Positions 16,401 to 25,887 of a DNA stretch of 64,000 nt are shown in pieces; position 1 is the first letter of the stretch; each line of letters opens with the position of its first letter. The translations under genes and the position numbers were made by a program. Origin of the DNA: Paracoccus lutimaris (GTDB taxonomy: Bacteria > Pseudomonadota > Alphaproteobacteria > Rhodobacterales > Rhodobacteraceae); NCBI RefSeq assembly GCF_003337565.1, contig NZ_QPJL01000005.1, positions 124,001 to 188,000 of the forward strand, in the 5' to 3' direction. The notes beneath the pieces were generated by a model. It worked only from the letters and a program-made list of their open reading frames with translations, ran no database searches and was not told the DNA's origin.

Positions 16401-19400
16401 ATGCCGCGTCGGGGTTTGTTTGTTGTCGTGACGTTTCTTGGTGCCGCGGTCCTGGCGACGGCGTCGCCGGCATTGTCCAATGCGCAGCAGGACGATTTCG
16501 CACCCGCCTGCCGGGCCGTCAGCAACGATCTGCCAAAGGACGAGAAAGGCCGCGTGGTCTGCGCCGATATTGCCGCGCTGGAACAGACGCTGGTCTATAA
16601 CCGCTTCGGCTCGTTCAACCCCTTTGGCATGATCTTCGCGCTGAACCGCGACATCGCGCCATTGCCGCCGGCGCCGCAGGCCGATGGCGTCGTCGATCTG
16701 GACCTGACCGAGCCGCTGAGCGGCGCGCAATGCGGCGCGCTGACGGGCACCGAGACGCGCGGCGCCGACAGCGCGCTTTCAGCCGGGGACGTGCGGCTGC
16801 GCGACTGCAAGCGGCCGCGCCCGATGGTTTTGCGCGCCAATGTCGGCGATACGCTGGTCGTGCATGTCAGGAACCTGCTGACCCCTGCCACCCCGATACG
16901 GCAGGCCCCGGACTTCTCGGGCGATGTCTGCCAGCGCAAGACCCCGACCGCCGATCATGGCCGCGAAAGCGTGCAGCGCGAGCTGGCGCGCGGGGACGCC
17001 GCCCTGCGCCGCCATGCCGAGGTCGATTGCGACCCCGCGACCAGCCAGGACGCCAGCATCGATCCCGATGCGCCGAACTGGCCCAGCACACGGATGGTGA
17101 ATTTCGTGGTCCAGGGGCTGACTCCGCTGGCCATGCCCGGCACGAGCGCCCCCGACCCCGCCTGTTTCGGCACCGGGGCGGTGGCGCCGGACGCCGATTT
17201 CTATTGCCGCTACCGCATCGAGCAAGAGGGCACCTATTTCTTTGCCTCGCTGGCCGCGCCGGCCGGGGGCGAGGGCAATGGCGGCTCGCTGGTGCATGGC
17301 CTGTTCGGCGCGGTCATGGCCGAGCGGCGCGGCGCGCGCTGGTATCGCAGTCAGGTCAGCAGCGCGGCGCTGGATGCGGTCTGGCCGGCCGAAGGCGAGA
17401 TGCCGGACCGCATCCGTGCTGCCTCGCCCGATTACGAGGGCGTGGATGCGGCGGGCACGCCGATCCTGAACATGGCCCGGCCGCTGATCGACGCCGATGC
17501 CGATGCCAAGGCCGCGCAGGCGGCATTCGCGGATGCCAGGCTGCTTGAACTGGTCCATTCCGACCTGAACGCGATCATCTATTGCGACCCCAGCATGACC
17601 GGCGCCAATTGCACGCCGCAAACCGAGGAACAGAAACATGGCGGCATCACCACCGAGGCGCAATATGGCGCCTTCCGCGAATTCTCGGTGTTCTTCCATG
17701 ACGAGCTGAAGACGTTCTATACCAAGAATTTCCGCGAACTTGGCCAGCTTGGGCAGCTTGCCGGGGTCAAGGACGGGTTCGCGATCAATTACGGCGCCTC
17801 GGGGATGGGATCGCTTCTGCTGGCCAATCGCAAGGGCATCGGGCCGGCCGACGATTGCATGGAATGTCTTTACGAAGAGTTCTTCCTGACCTCATGGGCG
17901 AATGGCGATCCGGCGCTGCTGGAATGGTATCCGGACGATCCCTCGAACGTGCATCATTCCTATCTGAACGACCCGGTGGTGTTTCGCAACTTCCATGCCG
18001 GCCCCAAGGAAACCCATGTCTTCCACCTGCATGCCCATCAATGGTTCGCCGGCAACGACCCCAATCGCGGCTCGTATCTGGACAGCCAGACGGTCGCGCC
18101 GCAGCAGGGCTTTACCTATAACATCTATCACGGCGGCCAGCGCGGGCCGGATGGCAAGGGCAAGGGCGGCTGGTGGGACAGCCAGGGCTCGGGGAACCGC
18201 AACCGCACGGTGGGGGATTCGATCTTTCACTGCCATCTCTACCCGCATTTCGCGCAAGGCATGTGGGCGCTGTGGCGCGTCCATGACGTGCTCGAGGACG
18301 GAACCCGGCTGTTGCCGGACGGCCAGTCCCATGCCGGGCTTTCGACCGAATTCACCCCGGCCACGCTGCGCCCCGACCGGCGCGCGGGCAGCATCGACCG
18401 CCTGACCGGGTTGTGGCATGGCGAGCAGCAGGGGACGCCGATCCCGGCGCTGGTCCCCCTGCCCGGAGAGCCGCTGCCGCTGGCCCCGACCTATGCCAAG
18501 GCCGCCGATCTGACCGCGGACGGCACGGCGCTGAAACCCGAGGCGGCAACGCCGATGCCGGGCTATCCGTTCTATATCGCCGCCGAGCCGGGCCACCGCC
18601 CGCCGCAGGCACCGCTGGACATCGCCCGCAATCTGGGGGCGCCGGCTGCGAACAGCGATGCCGTGGACGATCGCGCCCCCGCAGCCGTCAGCGGTGCCTT
18701 TGCCGCGGCCGGGGAATGGCTGGATGGCGGCTTGAACCGGCATGTCATCACCACCGGCTCGCGGCGCGCATTCGGCATCGACCTGCCCAAAGCCGTCCTT
18801 GACAGCACCAAATTCGAGGCGCTGAGCGACGACAAGCAGGTCTTCCTGATGCGGCAGGTCATCGCCAAGGCCTTTGCGCTTGGCGATCTGAGCGGCCATC
18901 TGACCACATCCGTCATCACCCGGCTGGACCCCTATGGCGAACGGCTGGAACGCGCCGCCATGGGCTATCACCATAACGGCAAGCTCTATCGCCCCGATGC
19001 CGGGGCGGGCGATCTGCGGCTGCAACAGGCCGATGGCACCGAGGTCGCCGGCTTTGCCGAGGGCGGTTACGCGACCACGCTGGCCGGAACCCCGACACCT
19101 GCGCCCGACTCCGAAACCGCATCGGAACCCGCGCGCGAGGCGGTGTTCTACGTCAATGGCGCGGCGCCGCGCCCAGGCGCGCCCTTTGCCGATCCTTGCG
19201 GGCGCTGGCAGGACGATCCGGCGACCACGCCCGGCCCCGATCCGTTGACGCCATGGCTGGAAACGCCGCTGATCCGCGACGACCGCGTGGCCGGGTTCCG
19301 GCGCTATGAGGCCTCGGCGGTGCAGCTCGACATGATCGTGAACCGCGCCGGCTGGCATGACCCGCAGGCGCGCATCAATGTGCTGAGCTTTGACTCCGAC

Positions 19401-22400
19401 CGCTTCAAGACCGGGCCGGGGCTGATCTCGCCGCTGATCAGCGACAGCGAGGAGCCGTTCTTTTTCCGTGCGCTTTCGGGCGAATGCATCGAATTCCGCC
19501 ATACCAATGAACTGCCCAAGGAACTCGAGCTGGACGATTTTCAGGTCCGGACGCCGACCGACACCATCGGCCAGCATATCCATCTGGTGAAATTCGACGT
19601 CACCGCCTCGGACGGGTCGGGGAATGGCTGGAACTATGAGGACGGCACCTTCGCCCCCGACGAGATCGCCACCCGCATCTGCACCGAAAAGGGGGCAAAG
19701 GATGCGCGCTGCACGACGCCGGCCTATAAGGAACATCGCATCTGGCGCGAAAAGCGTAGCGAACATCCGGAATGGTTCCAGACCACGACCCAGCGCTGGT
19801 TCGCCGACCCGATCCTGTCGCTGGATGAAAACGGCGATGCCATCGACCGCACCATGCGCACCGTCTTCACCCATGACCATTTCGGCCCCAGCTCGATCCA
19901 GCAGCACGGCTTTTATGCCGCGCTGGTGATCGAGCCGCCGGCGCGCTACTCGGTCGATCTGGCGAAGCCCGCCATCTGCAACGACATGAAGGCCAAGGCA
20001 GCGGACACGCCGGCGCAAAACTGCGTCACCCCCCTGCCCAAGGCTCAGGCCCCGCACGCAGTCGCCTGGGGCAGCGATCTGTGGCAGGGCACGCGCAAGC
20101 TGATCCGCATCGCCGCCGAGGATCCCTATCACCCCGATTATCGCGAATTCGCCCTGTCCATCGCCGATTTCGCGCTGCTTTACGATCCGCGCGACCGCGA
20201 GGATCCGGCCGCCTTCGCCAGGGCCATGGCGGATACGACCGGCGCGGCCGCAACGCGGATCGGAGCGCTTGACGGCATGGCAAAGCTATATTGCGAGGCC
20301 CGCTATCGCCTGAGCCCCTTCAACATGCGCGATGTCTGCGGCACCGCGGAAAGCCGCGACCCGCGACGCGGCAGCTTCTTCTATCCGCTGCCGCCGCCGG
20401 CCTGGCTGGCGGGCGGCGCGCATCGCGACGACATGCACCACCTCAGCCATTACGCGGGCGATCTGCTGTCCCCGCCGGGCGAGGTCCGCGCGTTGCGCCG
20501 GCATCTCGTGAGCTATCGCCAGAGGGCGGCGGGGGGGGATGGCACCGGCGCGATGGCCAGGCCGGTTGCCGCGCCCGAGCGGCCCGAGTCGATCTCGGTC
20601 GATCATCACGACCCCTATCTGGTGAATTATCGCGGCGCGCCGATCCCGTTGCGCATCGCCGACAAGGATGGCGATGGGGTCCTGTCGGGGAATTGCGCGC
20701 CGATGGCGATGAACGCGCCGGGCGATCATGGCGACAGCGATCTGGTCACCGCGCTGGCCAAGGGCAGCTTCCAGCCCTGCTCGCGCAGCCATCAGATTGC
20801 CGGGGCCTGGGGCGACATGGCAGGGGCGCTGCATTCCGGCCTGCATGGCGACCCGGAAACACCGCTGCTCGAAGCCTATGAGGGCGAAAGGCTGGTCCTG
20901 CGGATGATCCAGGGCGCGCAGGAAGTCCAGCACACGTTCACGCTGACCGGCCAACCCTTCAAGCGCAATATCGATCAGGCCTTTGCGCAGGGCATGATGC
21001 CGCTGGACATGACGGGCGCGGCCTCGCTGCAAAACCTGTGCGAACAGCGCGCGGAACTGCGGCGCGCGCATCCGGGGAAATACATCGAATGGCGCGACAC
21101 CGCGCCCATGGACCGCGACACCTGGCCCGACAAGGATCATTGGCGGGCCTATGAGGCCGCGCTGGCGCAATGCGACAATATCGAAGGCTTCATGTTCGCG
21201 CAGGAAATCGGCATCTCGGAACATTTCGAGATGCAGGGCAGCCTGCGCGCCGACACCGCCGGCAGCATCGAGTCGGTCACCGGCGGCAATGTCACCTATG
21301 CCGCTGACGCATCTGACGGCCTGCCCGCGGATGTGCAGCGCGACTCGTCGGATTACCTTTATCACTTCGGCAGCGTGGACGCGCTGTGGAACGGCGCCTG
21401 GGGGTTGATCCGGATCTACAAGGACGGCGCCGCCCCCGACCCCAAGACGGTCGCGGCCTTCAATCCGGGCTGGACGGCCGCCGAGCGCGGCGCCGAGCAG
21501 AGGATCGACGCGCGCCTGCTGAGGCTGGACAGCAGCGCGGCCGAGACGGCAGGCTCGGCGGCACTTGCGGCCGAGACATTCTCGGGCACTGGCCGGACCT
21601 GCCCGATCCCGGCCGGGGACGGCCCCGAACAGCGCATCGTCGAAGCCGTCATCGTCGCGGTCGAGACCCGGCGCGTCTTTGACCCGCGCGGAACGGTCTA
21701 TGGCGCGGGGGTTTCCGACCCGGACGGGCTGATGCTGGCGCTGATGGCGCCGGACCAGCTGGGGGTTCCCGACATCTCGGATACGAATGCCTTCCGCGCG
21801 CTTTCGGCCGCGACGGTCATCGACCGGGTCCGCACCGCCTATGGCGACACGCAGCCCGAGCCCTTCGTGCTGCGCGTCCGCGCCGGGGATTGCCTGCGGC
21901 TGCGGGTGCTGAACCTGCTGGGCGAGACGGAGCGGGGCATGCGCGATGTGCTGGGTGACGCGCTCTTGCCAAAGATCGTGCCGCTGAATGCCGATCCGAT
22001 CCCGCATTTCGACGACGACCTGCACCGGATCGAATTGCAGCGCCTGCCCGACAGCGCGGCCCCTCACGGGCTGCGGCCCTCGACGGGGCTGGCGATCAGC
22101 TTCGGTCTGCCGGGGCTGGACCTGATCCGCACCGTCCCGGCGGGCTTTGGCTATAACCCCAAGGCCATCGCGGGCGGCCATGGCGGGGTCGAGCCGGGAC
22201 CGCTGCTGAGCAGCTATGCCGGACGCTCGCGCCTTGACCTGAAAGGCGACCGCAACGAGAAGGCCACGAAAATCGTCATGATCGCGACGCCCCTGCTGAA
22301 TGCCATGCTGCCCGAAATGCTCGACCGGCATTTCGGCGCGCGCAGCGATGGCGCGGCCCCGCGGGTCGATTTGCGGCTGGTGCCGCTTTTCGACGTCGGC

Positions 22401-23522
22401 CCCGGCGACGGCATCGCGCAGGTGCTCGATCAGGAATATGCGCTGAACATCACCGTCACCGGCAAGCCGCGGGTCAGGCTGCAGCGTGACCCGGCGGTGC
22501 TGGCGCCGGTGATCGAGGCGCTTTGCCGCGTGCAGGATTGTCCGGCCACGACCGGGCGGAACAGTGACGCCGCCCTTGACGAGCTGGCCGCCGATCTGGC
22601 GGCGCTGAGCCGGCTTGCGCTGCTGCAGGCGGTGGACAGGCGGACGCATTGGATCCCCTATGCCTTTGGCGCGGTCCCGGTCAAGCCGACCGCAGACGTG
22701 ATCTCGCAGGTGCCGCATGGTCTGTTTGGCGCCATCGACGTGGTGCCGGTGACCTGGGAACCCGCCGAACCCGAGGGCAAGACCGGCCTCGCCTGCGACA
22801 AGGAGCCGGTCGAAAACTACCGGCGCTGCTCGGCTTACCATGTTCCGGGACGCGGCGCGGGTCAGGGCATGCGCTATACCGCCAAGGCCAGCCCCGACGC
22901 GGTGGAAACCATGCGCATCCGCGAATTCGTGCTGTTCTATCAGGATGGGCTGAACCATTGGGACGACGCCATGAAGCTGGATACGGTCTGGGCCGATACC
23001 GGCCGCATCGCCACCGACCCCGATCTGGGTCCGGTGCGCGCGGTTCCCGACTGCGCGGTCTGCGACGACAGCTATGATCGCGGCGAGGCCGCCGTCAGCC
23101 AGCATTCGCCCGCCTTCTACCGGATGCTGCGCGGCGGAAATCCCGACAGCGGCATCGAGGCCAATTCCAACCTGAACGCCCATGTCTTCGCCAGTGACTA
23201 TGTCCTCTCGGCTGCTGGCCAGCCCCGGCTTCCGGCCTGCGCGGGCGAACAGATCGTCATTCGCGTGGTCCATCCCGGCGGGCGGGCGCGACAGCGCTCC
23301 TTTGCCATGAACGGCTATTCCTATGACGAGCTGTTCCCCGGCTTCGGCTTTCCGCGCTCGGCGCTGCTGGCGCCGGGTAAGGCGATCACCGCCTGGCTGC
23401 GCCCCGAGGCAAAGCCCGGCACCACGGTCTGGCATGACGGGCCGACGCATCTGCGCGCCGCCGGCACCTGGGGGCTGATCGATGTGGCCAAACCCGGAGA
23501 CCCGCAATGCGCCGTGCCCTGA
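16401..23522 (+). CDS. Very large secreted multicopper oxidase (possible Mn(II) oxidase)
   Basis: The 2,373-residue protein starts with a Sec signal (RRGLFVVVTFLGAAVL, cleavage near ASPALSNA-QQ). Many cupredoxin-like segments follow. All ligands of a functional multicopper oxidase are visible but in permuted order. THVFHLHAHQW gives His539, 542, 544 and 546. FHCHLYPHFAQGM gives His610, Cys611, His612, His616 and Met621 (type 1 and type 3 copper). GQHIHLVKF gives His1059 and His1061, and THDHFGPSSIQQHG gives His1158, His1160 and His1169. The last third repeats the N-terminal layout (EFSVFFHDEL near residue 428, EFVLFYQDGL near 2175) but has lost the ligands. Size and the HDHFGP motif recall MnxG/MofA/McoA manganese oxidases; this function is inferred. 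It leads a four-gene operon. Confidence 0.85.
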   Translation: MPRRGLFVVVTFLGAAVLATASPALSNAQQDDFAPACRAVSNDLPKDEKGRVVCADIAALEQTLVYNRFGSFNPFGMIFALNRDIAPLPPAPQADGVVDLDLTEPLSGAQCGALTGTETRGADSALSAGDVRLRDCKRPRPMVLRANVGDTLVVHVRNLLTPATPIRQAPDFSGDVCQRKTPTADHGRESVQRELARGDAALRRHAEVDCDPATSQDASIDPDAPNWPSTRMVNFVVQGLTPLAMPGTSAPDPACFGTGAVAPDADFYCRYRIEQEGTYFFASLAAPAGGEGNGGSLVHGLFGAVMAERRGARWYRSQVSSAALDAVWPAEGEMPDRIRAASPDYEGVDAAGTPILNMARPLIDADADAKAAQAAFADARLLELVHSDLNAIIYCDPSMTGANCTPQTEEQKHGGITTEAQYGAFREFSVFFHDELKTFYTKNFRELGQLGQLAGVKDGFAINYGASGMGSLLLANRKGIGPADDCMECLYEEFFLTSWANGDPALLEWYPDDPSNVHHSYLNDPVVFRNFHAGPKETHVFHLHAHQWFAGNDPNRGSYLDSQTVAPQQGFTYNIYHGGQRGPDGKGKGGWWDSQGSGNRNRTVGDSIFHCHLYPHFAQGMWALWRVHDVLEDGTRLLPDGQSHAGLSTEFTPATLRPDRRAGSIDRLTGLWHGEQQGTPIPALVPLPGEPLPLAPTYAKAADLTADGTALKPEAATPMPGYPFYIAAEPGHRPPQAPLDIARNLGAPAANSDAVDDRAPAAVSGAFAAAGEWLDGGLNRHVITTGSRRAFGIDLPKAVLDSTKFEALSDDKQVFLMRQVIAKAFALGDLSGHLTTSVITRLDPYGERLERAAMGYHHNGKLYRPDAGAGDLRLQQADGTEVAGFAEGGYATTLAGTPTPAPDSETASEPAREAVFYVNGAAPRPGAPFADPCGRWQDDPATTPGPDPLTPWLETPLIRDDRVAGFRRYEASAVQLDMIVNRAGWHDPQARINVLSFDSDRFKTGPGLISPLISDSEEPFFFRALSGECIEFRHTNELPKELELDDFQVRTPTDTIGQHIHLVKFDVTASDGSGNGWNYEDGTFAPDEIATRICTEKGAKDARCTTPAYKEHRIWREKRSEHPEWFQTTTQRWFADPILSLDENGDAIDRTMRTVFTHDHFGPSSIQQHGFYAALVIEPPARYSVDLAKPAICNDMKAKAADTPAQNCVTPLPKAQAPHAVAWGSDLWQGTRKLIRIAAEDPYHPDYREFALSIADFALLYDPRDREDPAAFARAMADTTGAAATRIGALDGMAKLYCEARYRLSPFNMRDVCGTAESRDPRRGSFFYPLPPPAWLAGGAHRDDMHHLSHYAGDLLSPPGEVRALRRHLVSYRQRAAGGDGTGAMARPVAAPERPESISVDHHDPYLVNYRGAPIPLRIADKDGDGVLSGNCAPMAMNAPGDHGDSDLVTALAKGSFQPCSRSHQIAGAWGDMAGALHSGLHGDPETPLLEAYEGERLVLRMIQGAQEVQHTFTLTGQPFKRNIDQAFAQGMMPLDMTGAASLQNLCEQRAELRRAHPGKYIEWRDTAPMDRDTWPDKDHWRAYEAALAQCDNIEGFMFAQEIGISEHFEMQGSLRADTAGSIESVTGGNVTYAADASDGLPADVQRDSSDYLYHFGSVDALWNGAWGLIRIYKDGAAPDPKTVAAFNPGWTAAERGAEQRIDARLLRLDSSAAETAGSAALAAETFSGTGRTCPIPAGDGPEQRIVEAVIVAVETRRVFDPRGTVYGAGVSDPDGLMLALMAPDQLGVPDISDTNAFRALSAATVIDRVRTAYGDTQPEPFVLRVRAGDCLRLRVLNLLGETERGMRDVLGDALLPKIVPLNADPIPHFDDDLHRIELQRLPDSAAPHGLRPSTGLAISFGLPGLDLIRTVPAGFGYNPKAIAGGHGGVEPGPLLSSYAGRSRLDLKGDRNEKATKIVMIATPLLNAMLPEMLDRHFGARSDGAAPRVDLRLVPLFDVGPGDGIAQVLDQEYALNITVTGKPRVRLQRDPAVLAPVIEALCRVQDCPATTGRNSDAALDELAADLAALSRLALLQAVDRRTHWIPYAFGAVPVKPTADVISQVPHGLFGAIDVVPVTWEPAEPEGKTGLACDKEPVENYRRCSAYHVPGRGAGQGMRYTAKASPDAVETMRIREFVLFYQDGLNHWDDAMKLDTVWADTGRIATDPDLGPVRAVPDCAVCDDSYDRGEAAVSQHSPAFYRMLRGGNPDSGIEANSNLNAHVFASDYVLSAAGQPRLPACAGEQIVIRVVHPGGRARQRSFAMNGYSYDELFPGFGFPRSALLAPGKAITAWLRPEAKPGTTVWHDGPTHLRAAGTWGLIDVAKPGDPQCAVP

Positions 23523-25294
23523 CCCTGGCGGCGGCACTTGCGGCACTGACTGCCCCGCCCTGCGCCGCCGACGAGCTGAAACCGGCGCTGACCGCCACGA
23601 CCGAATTCCTGTCGCTGGACGGCCAGCCGGTCCCGAGCATCGCGCCGCATATGCCGGTGCAGATCCGCGTCAGCATCGCCAACGGTCTTGGCGGCGGCAC
23701 CCCTGCGGGGCTGAAGCTTTTCGGCTGGCTCAGGCGCATCGACGCGGACGACCTGCCCTGCGGGCAGGCGGCCGAGGCCTTCATGCGCACCGGGCGCCTG
23801 CCGAATGGCACGATGTTTCTGAACGATCCGGTGATCGGCGTGGTGACCGAGGATGGCGCATTTGCCGTCAGCGACCCGGATTTCTCGCTGGCAAGCGCCA
23901 ATATCCTGGGTGCGGTGACGCTGGAATCGCGCGTCGCGGCGCTGCGCGGCGATGCGTTCGGGCGGCGCTTCCTGCTGGTTTTGCCCGATGCGGGGCAGGT
24001 GCGGATGATCGGCGCCGCTGGGCATGATCTGGGCGCGATCGACGGGCTGGAGCACCCGCGCGATGTCAGCGGTGCCGGGAATGGCGCGGTGATCGTTCTG
24101 GAGGGGAGCGGCGCGCTGCTGCATGTCGCGGCGGATGGCGCGCGGCGCAGGATTGCCGAGGGGGTTGGCGCGATCCGCCCCTCGGGCAATGCGGATTGGC
24201 TGGTCGCATTGCAGCCGGAAACGGGGGCGGATAGCGGCCGCGCGGTGCTGATCGACACTGGCAAGGGGGTGCAGAGCCAGGAATTCGCCGCGCCCGACCT
24301 GCGCGATGCCACCATTCTTGAACAGGGCGGCACCCCCTTCGGCATTGCCCTGCTGACCGGCGCGGGCATCGCGATCCAGTATCTGGACGCGCCCGAACTC
24401 GTCCAGCTTATCCCCCTGCCGGCACGGGTCGCGCGCCTTGCCGCCGCGCCGGGCGGCCGGGTGGCGCTGGCCTGGTCGCCCCGCGGCGGACCGGCGCATG
24501 TGATCGATGTGGCGCGGGGGCGGCTCGTGCGCTCGGTCAAGGCCAACTCCCCCATTTCTGAGGTCGCCTTCTCGCAGCGCTCGGCCTTTCTGATGCTTGC
24601 CAGCCAGACCCATGTCGGCGCGCTTGGTCTGGATGCCATCGCCCGGGGCGAGGCCGCCGATTTCCGCGAGATCCTGATCGGCAGCGCCGCACAGGCACCC
24701 CGGGCGGGCCGGCAGTTGCTGGCGCCGCTCTGGCCGCTGGACGGGATGCTGGCGGTCCATGCAGAGAGCTATCAGGGCTATCGGATCATGGAAAGCTCGA
24801 CCATGGGCGATGCGCCGGCGATGACCGCGACACCGCTGCGCGGCGGCATTCCGCGGCTGGTCGCCACGCTTGACCGCAGCTTTCGCGAAGGCCCCGAGGG
24901 GGTGTTTCAGACCGTCGCCAGCCTGCCCGGTCCCGGCCGGTTCGAGCTGGTGGCGACGACCGGGCTTGGCGCACTGAGCTTTTGCACCGAACTGCCGGTG
25001 GCCCTGCCGCAAGGCCCCGAGGCCGCCCCCGTCGGACGGCTGGCCATCCGCCCCGAGGGCGAGGCGATCCGGCTGGCGCTGACCGATGCCGGCGGCCATC
25101 CGCGCGCGGGGCTGGTCGGGCGCGTCACCTTCAGCGCGCTGACCGGCAGCTGGCGCGCGCATGCCGATCTGCGGACTGGGGCGGATGGGGTCTCGGATCT
25201 GGCTTTCGCCCTGCCGCCGCTGGATGCGGTGCTGATCCAGATCGATGCCGGCAACGAGGTCTTTGCGCCGCTGCTCTGGGAGAGGGATCCATGA
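23507..25294 (+). CDS. Secreted propeller-like protein of the multicopper oxidase operon
   Basis: The 595-residue protein has a signal peptide (RRALTLAAALAALTAPPCAA). Its N-terminal part up to about residue 100 looks like a beta-sandwich (PHMPVQIRVSIANG, GRLPNGTMFLND). Regularly spaced strand-turn units between about 130 and 450, such as FLLVLPDAGQVRMIG, AVIVLEGSGALLHVA and RVALAWSPRGGPAHVID, suggest a seven- or eight-bladed propeller. A C-terminal sandwich (about 500-590) closes the protein. No CxxCH heme motif or clear metal site is seen. It overlaps the oxidase gene by 16 bases and the SCO gene by 4, so it is translationally coupled and probably works with the oxidase, perhaps as a scaffold or secretion partner. 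I do not recognise a named family. Confidence 0.75.
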   Translation: MRRALTLAAALAALTAPPCAADELKPALTATTEFLSLDGQPVPSIAPHMPVQIRVSIANGLGGGTPAGLKLFGWLRRIDADDLPCGQAAEAFMRTGRLPNGTMFLNDPVIGVVTEDGAFAVSDPDFSLASANILGAVTLESRVAALRGDAFGRRFLLVLPDAGQVRMIGAAGHDLGAIDGLEHPRDVSGAGNGAVIVLEGSGALLHVAADGARRRIAEGVGAIRPSGNADWLVALQPETGADSGRAVLIDTGKGVQSQEFAAPDLRDATILEQGGTPFGIALLTGAGIAIQYLDAPELVQLIPLPARVARLAAAPGGRVALAWSPRGGPAHVIDVARGRLVRSVKANSPISEVAFSQRSAFLMLASQTHVGALGLDAIARGEAADFREILIGSAAQAPRAGRQLLAPLWPLDGMLAVHAESYQGYRIMESSTMGDAPAMTATPLRGGIPRLVATLDRSFREGPEGVFQTVASLPGPGRFELVATTGLGALSFCTELPVALPQGPEAAPVGRLAIRPEGEAIRLALTDAGGHPRAGLVGRVTFSALTGSWRAHADLRTGADGVSDLAFALPPLDAVLIQIDAGNEVFAPLLWERDP

Positions 25295-25887
25295 ACCCGA
25301 CCGTCACCGCCCTGCTGATCCTTGCACTGGGCGCCCTGCCCGCCCTGTCCCATGACGGCGCGCACAAGCCCGCGCCCCGCGCCGCCCGCGTCATCAGCGG
25401 CGAGGAGCCGCTGGCGATCCCGAATTTCCCGGTGGCGCTGGCGGGCGGCACGCGCGGGGGCTTGCGCGATCTGCTGCCCGAGACGGCGCCGGTCATCATC
25501 GGCTTTACCTATACCAATTGCCAGTCGCTTTGCGGCATCACCAATGCGACGCTCTTGTGGGTCGACGGGGCGCTGGCCGAGGACGGGCTGGACGGCGCGC
25601 GCATCGTCACCATCTCGATCGACCCCGTGCATGACACGCCCGAGCAACTGGACCTGACCCGGCACGAGATCGGCGCCAGCGCGCGCTGGCTCTGGGTCAC
25701 CGGCGGGTCGCAGGGCACGCAGCCGCTTCTGGACGCGCTGCGCTTTCCGCCCGGCCCGGTCGAGGATCACGACCCGGTCTATCTGGTCGGCCGGCCCTGC
25801 GCCGGCAGCTTTACCCGCATCGTCGGCCTGCCCGACCCGGATGCGCTTTATGCCCTTGCCGCGAACCTGCCGGAATGCGCGGGCTAA
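25291..25887 (+). CDS. SCO1/SenC-type copper chaperone
   Basis: The 198-residue protein has an N-terminal hydrophobic signal (VTALLILALGALPALS) and a thioredoxin-like domain with the copper-binding C-x3-C motif in YTNCQSLC. VTISIDPVHDTPEQL is the family-typical second strand, and the VEDHDPVYLVG segment supplies the conserved His. SCO proteins deliver copper to, or reduce thiols of, periplasmic copper enzymes, most often cytochrome oxidase CuA. Here it is encoded between the giant multicopper oxidase and a cytochrome c with 4-bp and 13-bp overlaps. Its likely client is therefore that oxidase, not a terminal respiratory oxidase. Confidence 0.9.
   Translation: MNPTVTALLILALGALPALSHDGAHKPAPRAARVISGEEPLAIPNFPVALAGGTRGGLRDLLPETAPVIIGFTYTNCQSLCGITNATLLWVDGALAEDGLDGARIVTISIDPVHDTPEQLDLTRHEIGASARWLWVTGGSQGTQPLLDALRFPPGPVEDHDPVYLVGRPCAGSFTRIVGLPDPDALYALAANLPECAG

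Noticed and set aside
20286..23546. 1,086-codon open frame on the minus strand inside the oxidase gene
   Set aside because: The composition is rich in Arg, Gly, Gln and His without domain motifs. The plus strand has a signal peptide and all copper motifs, so this is a shadow frame.
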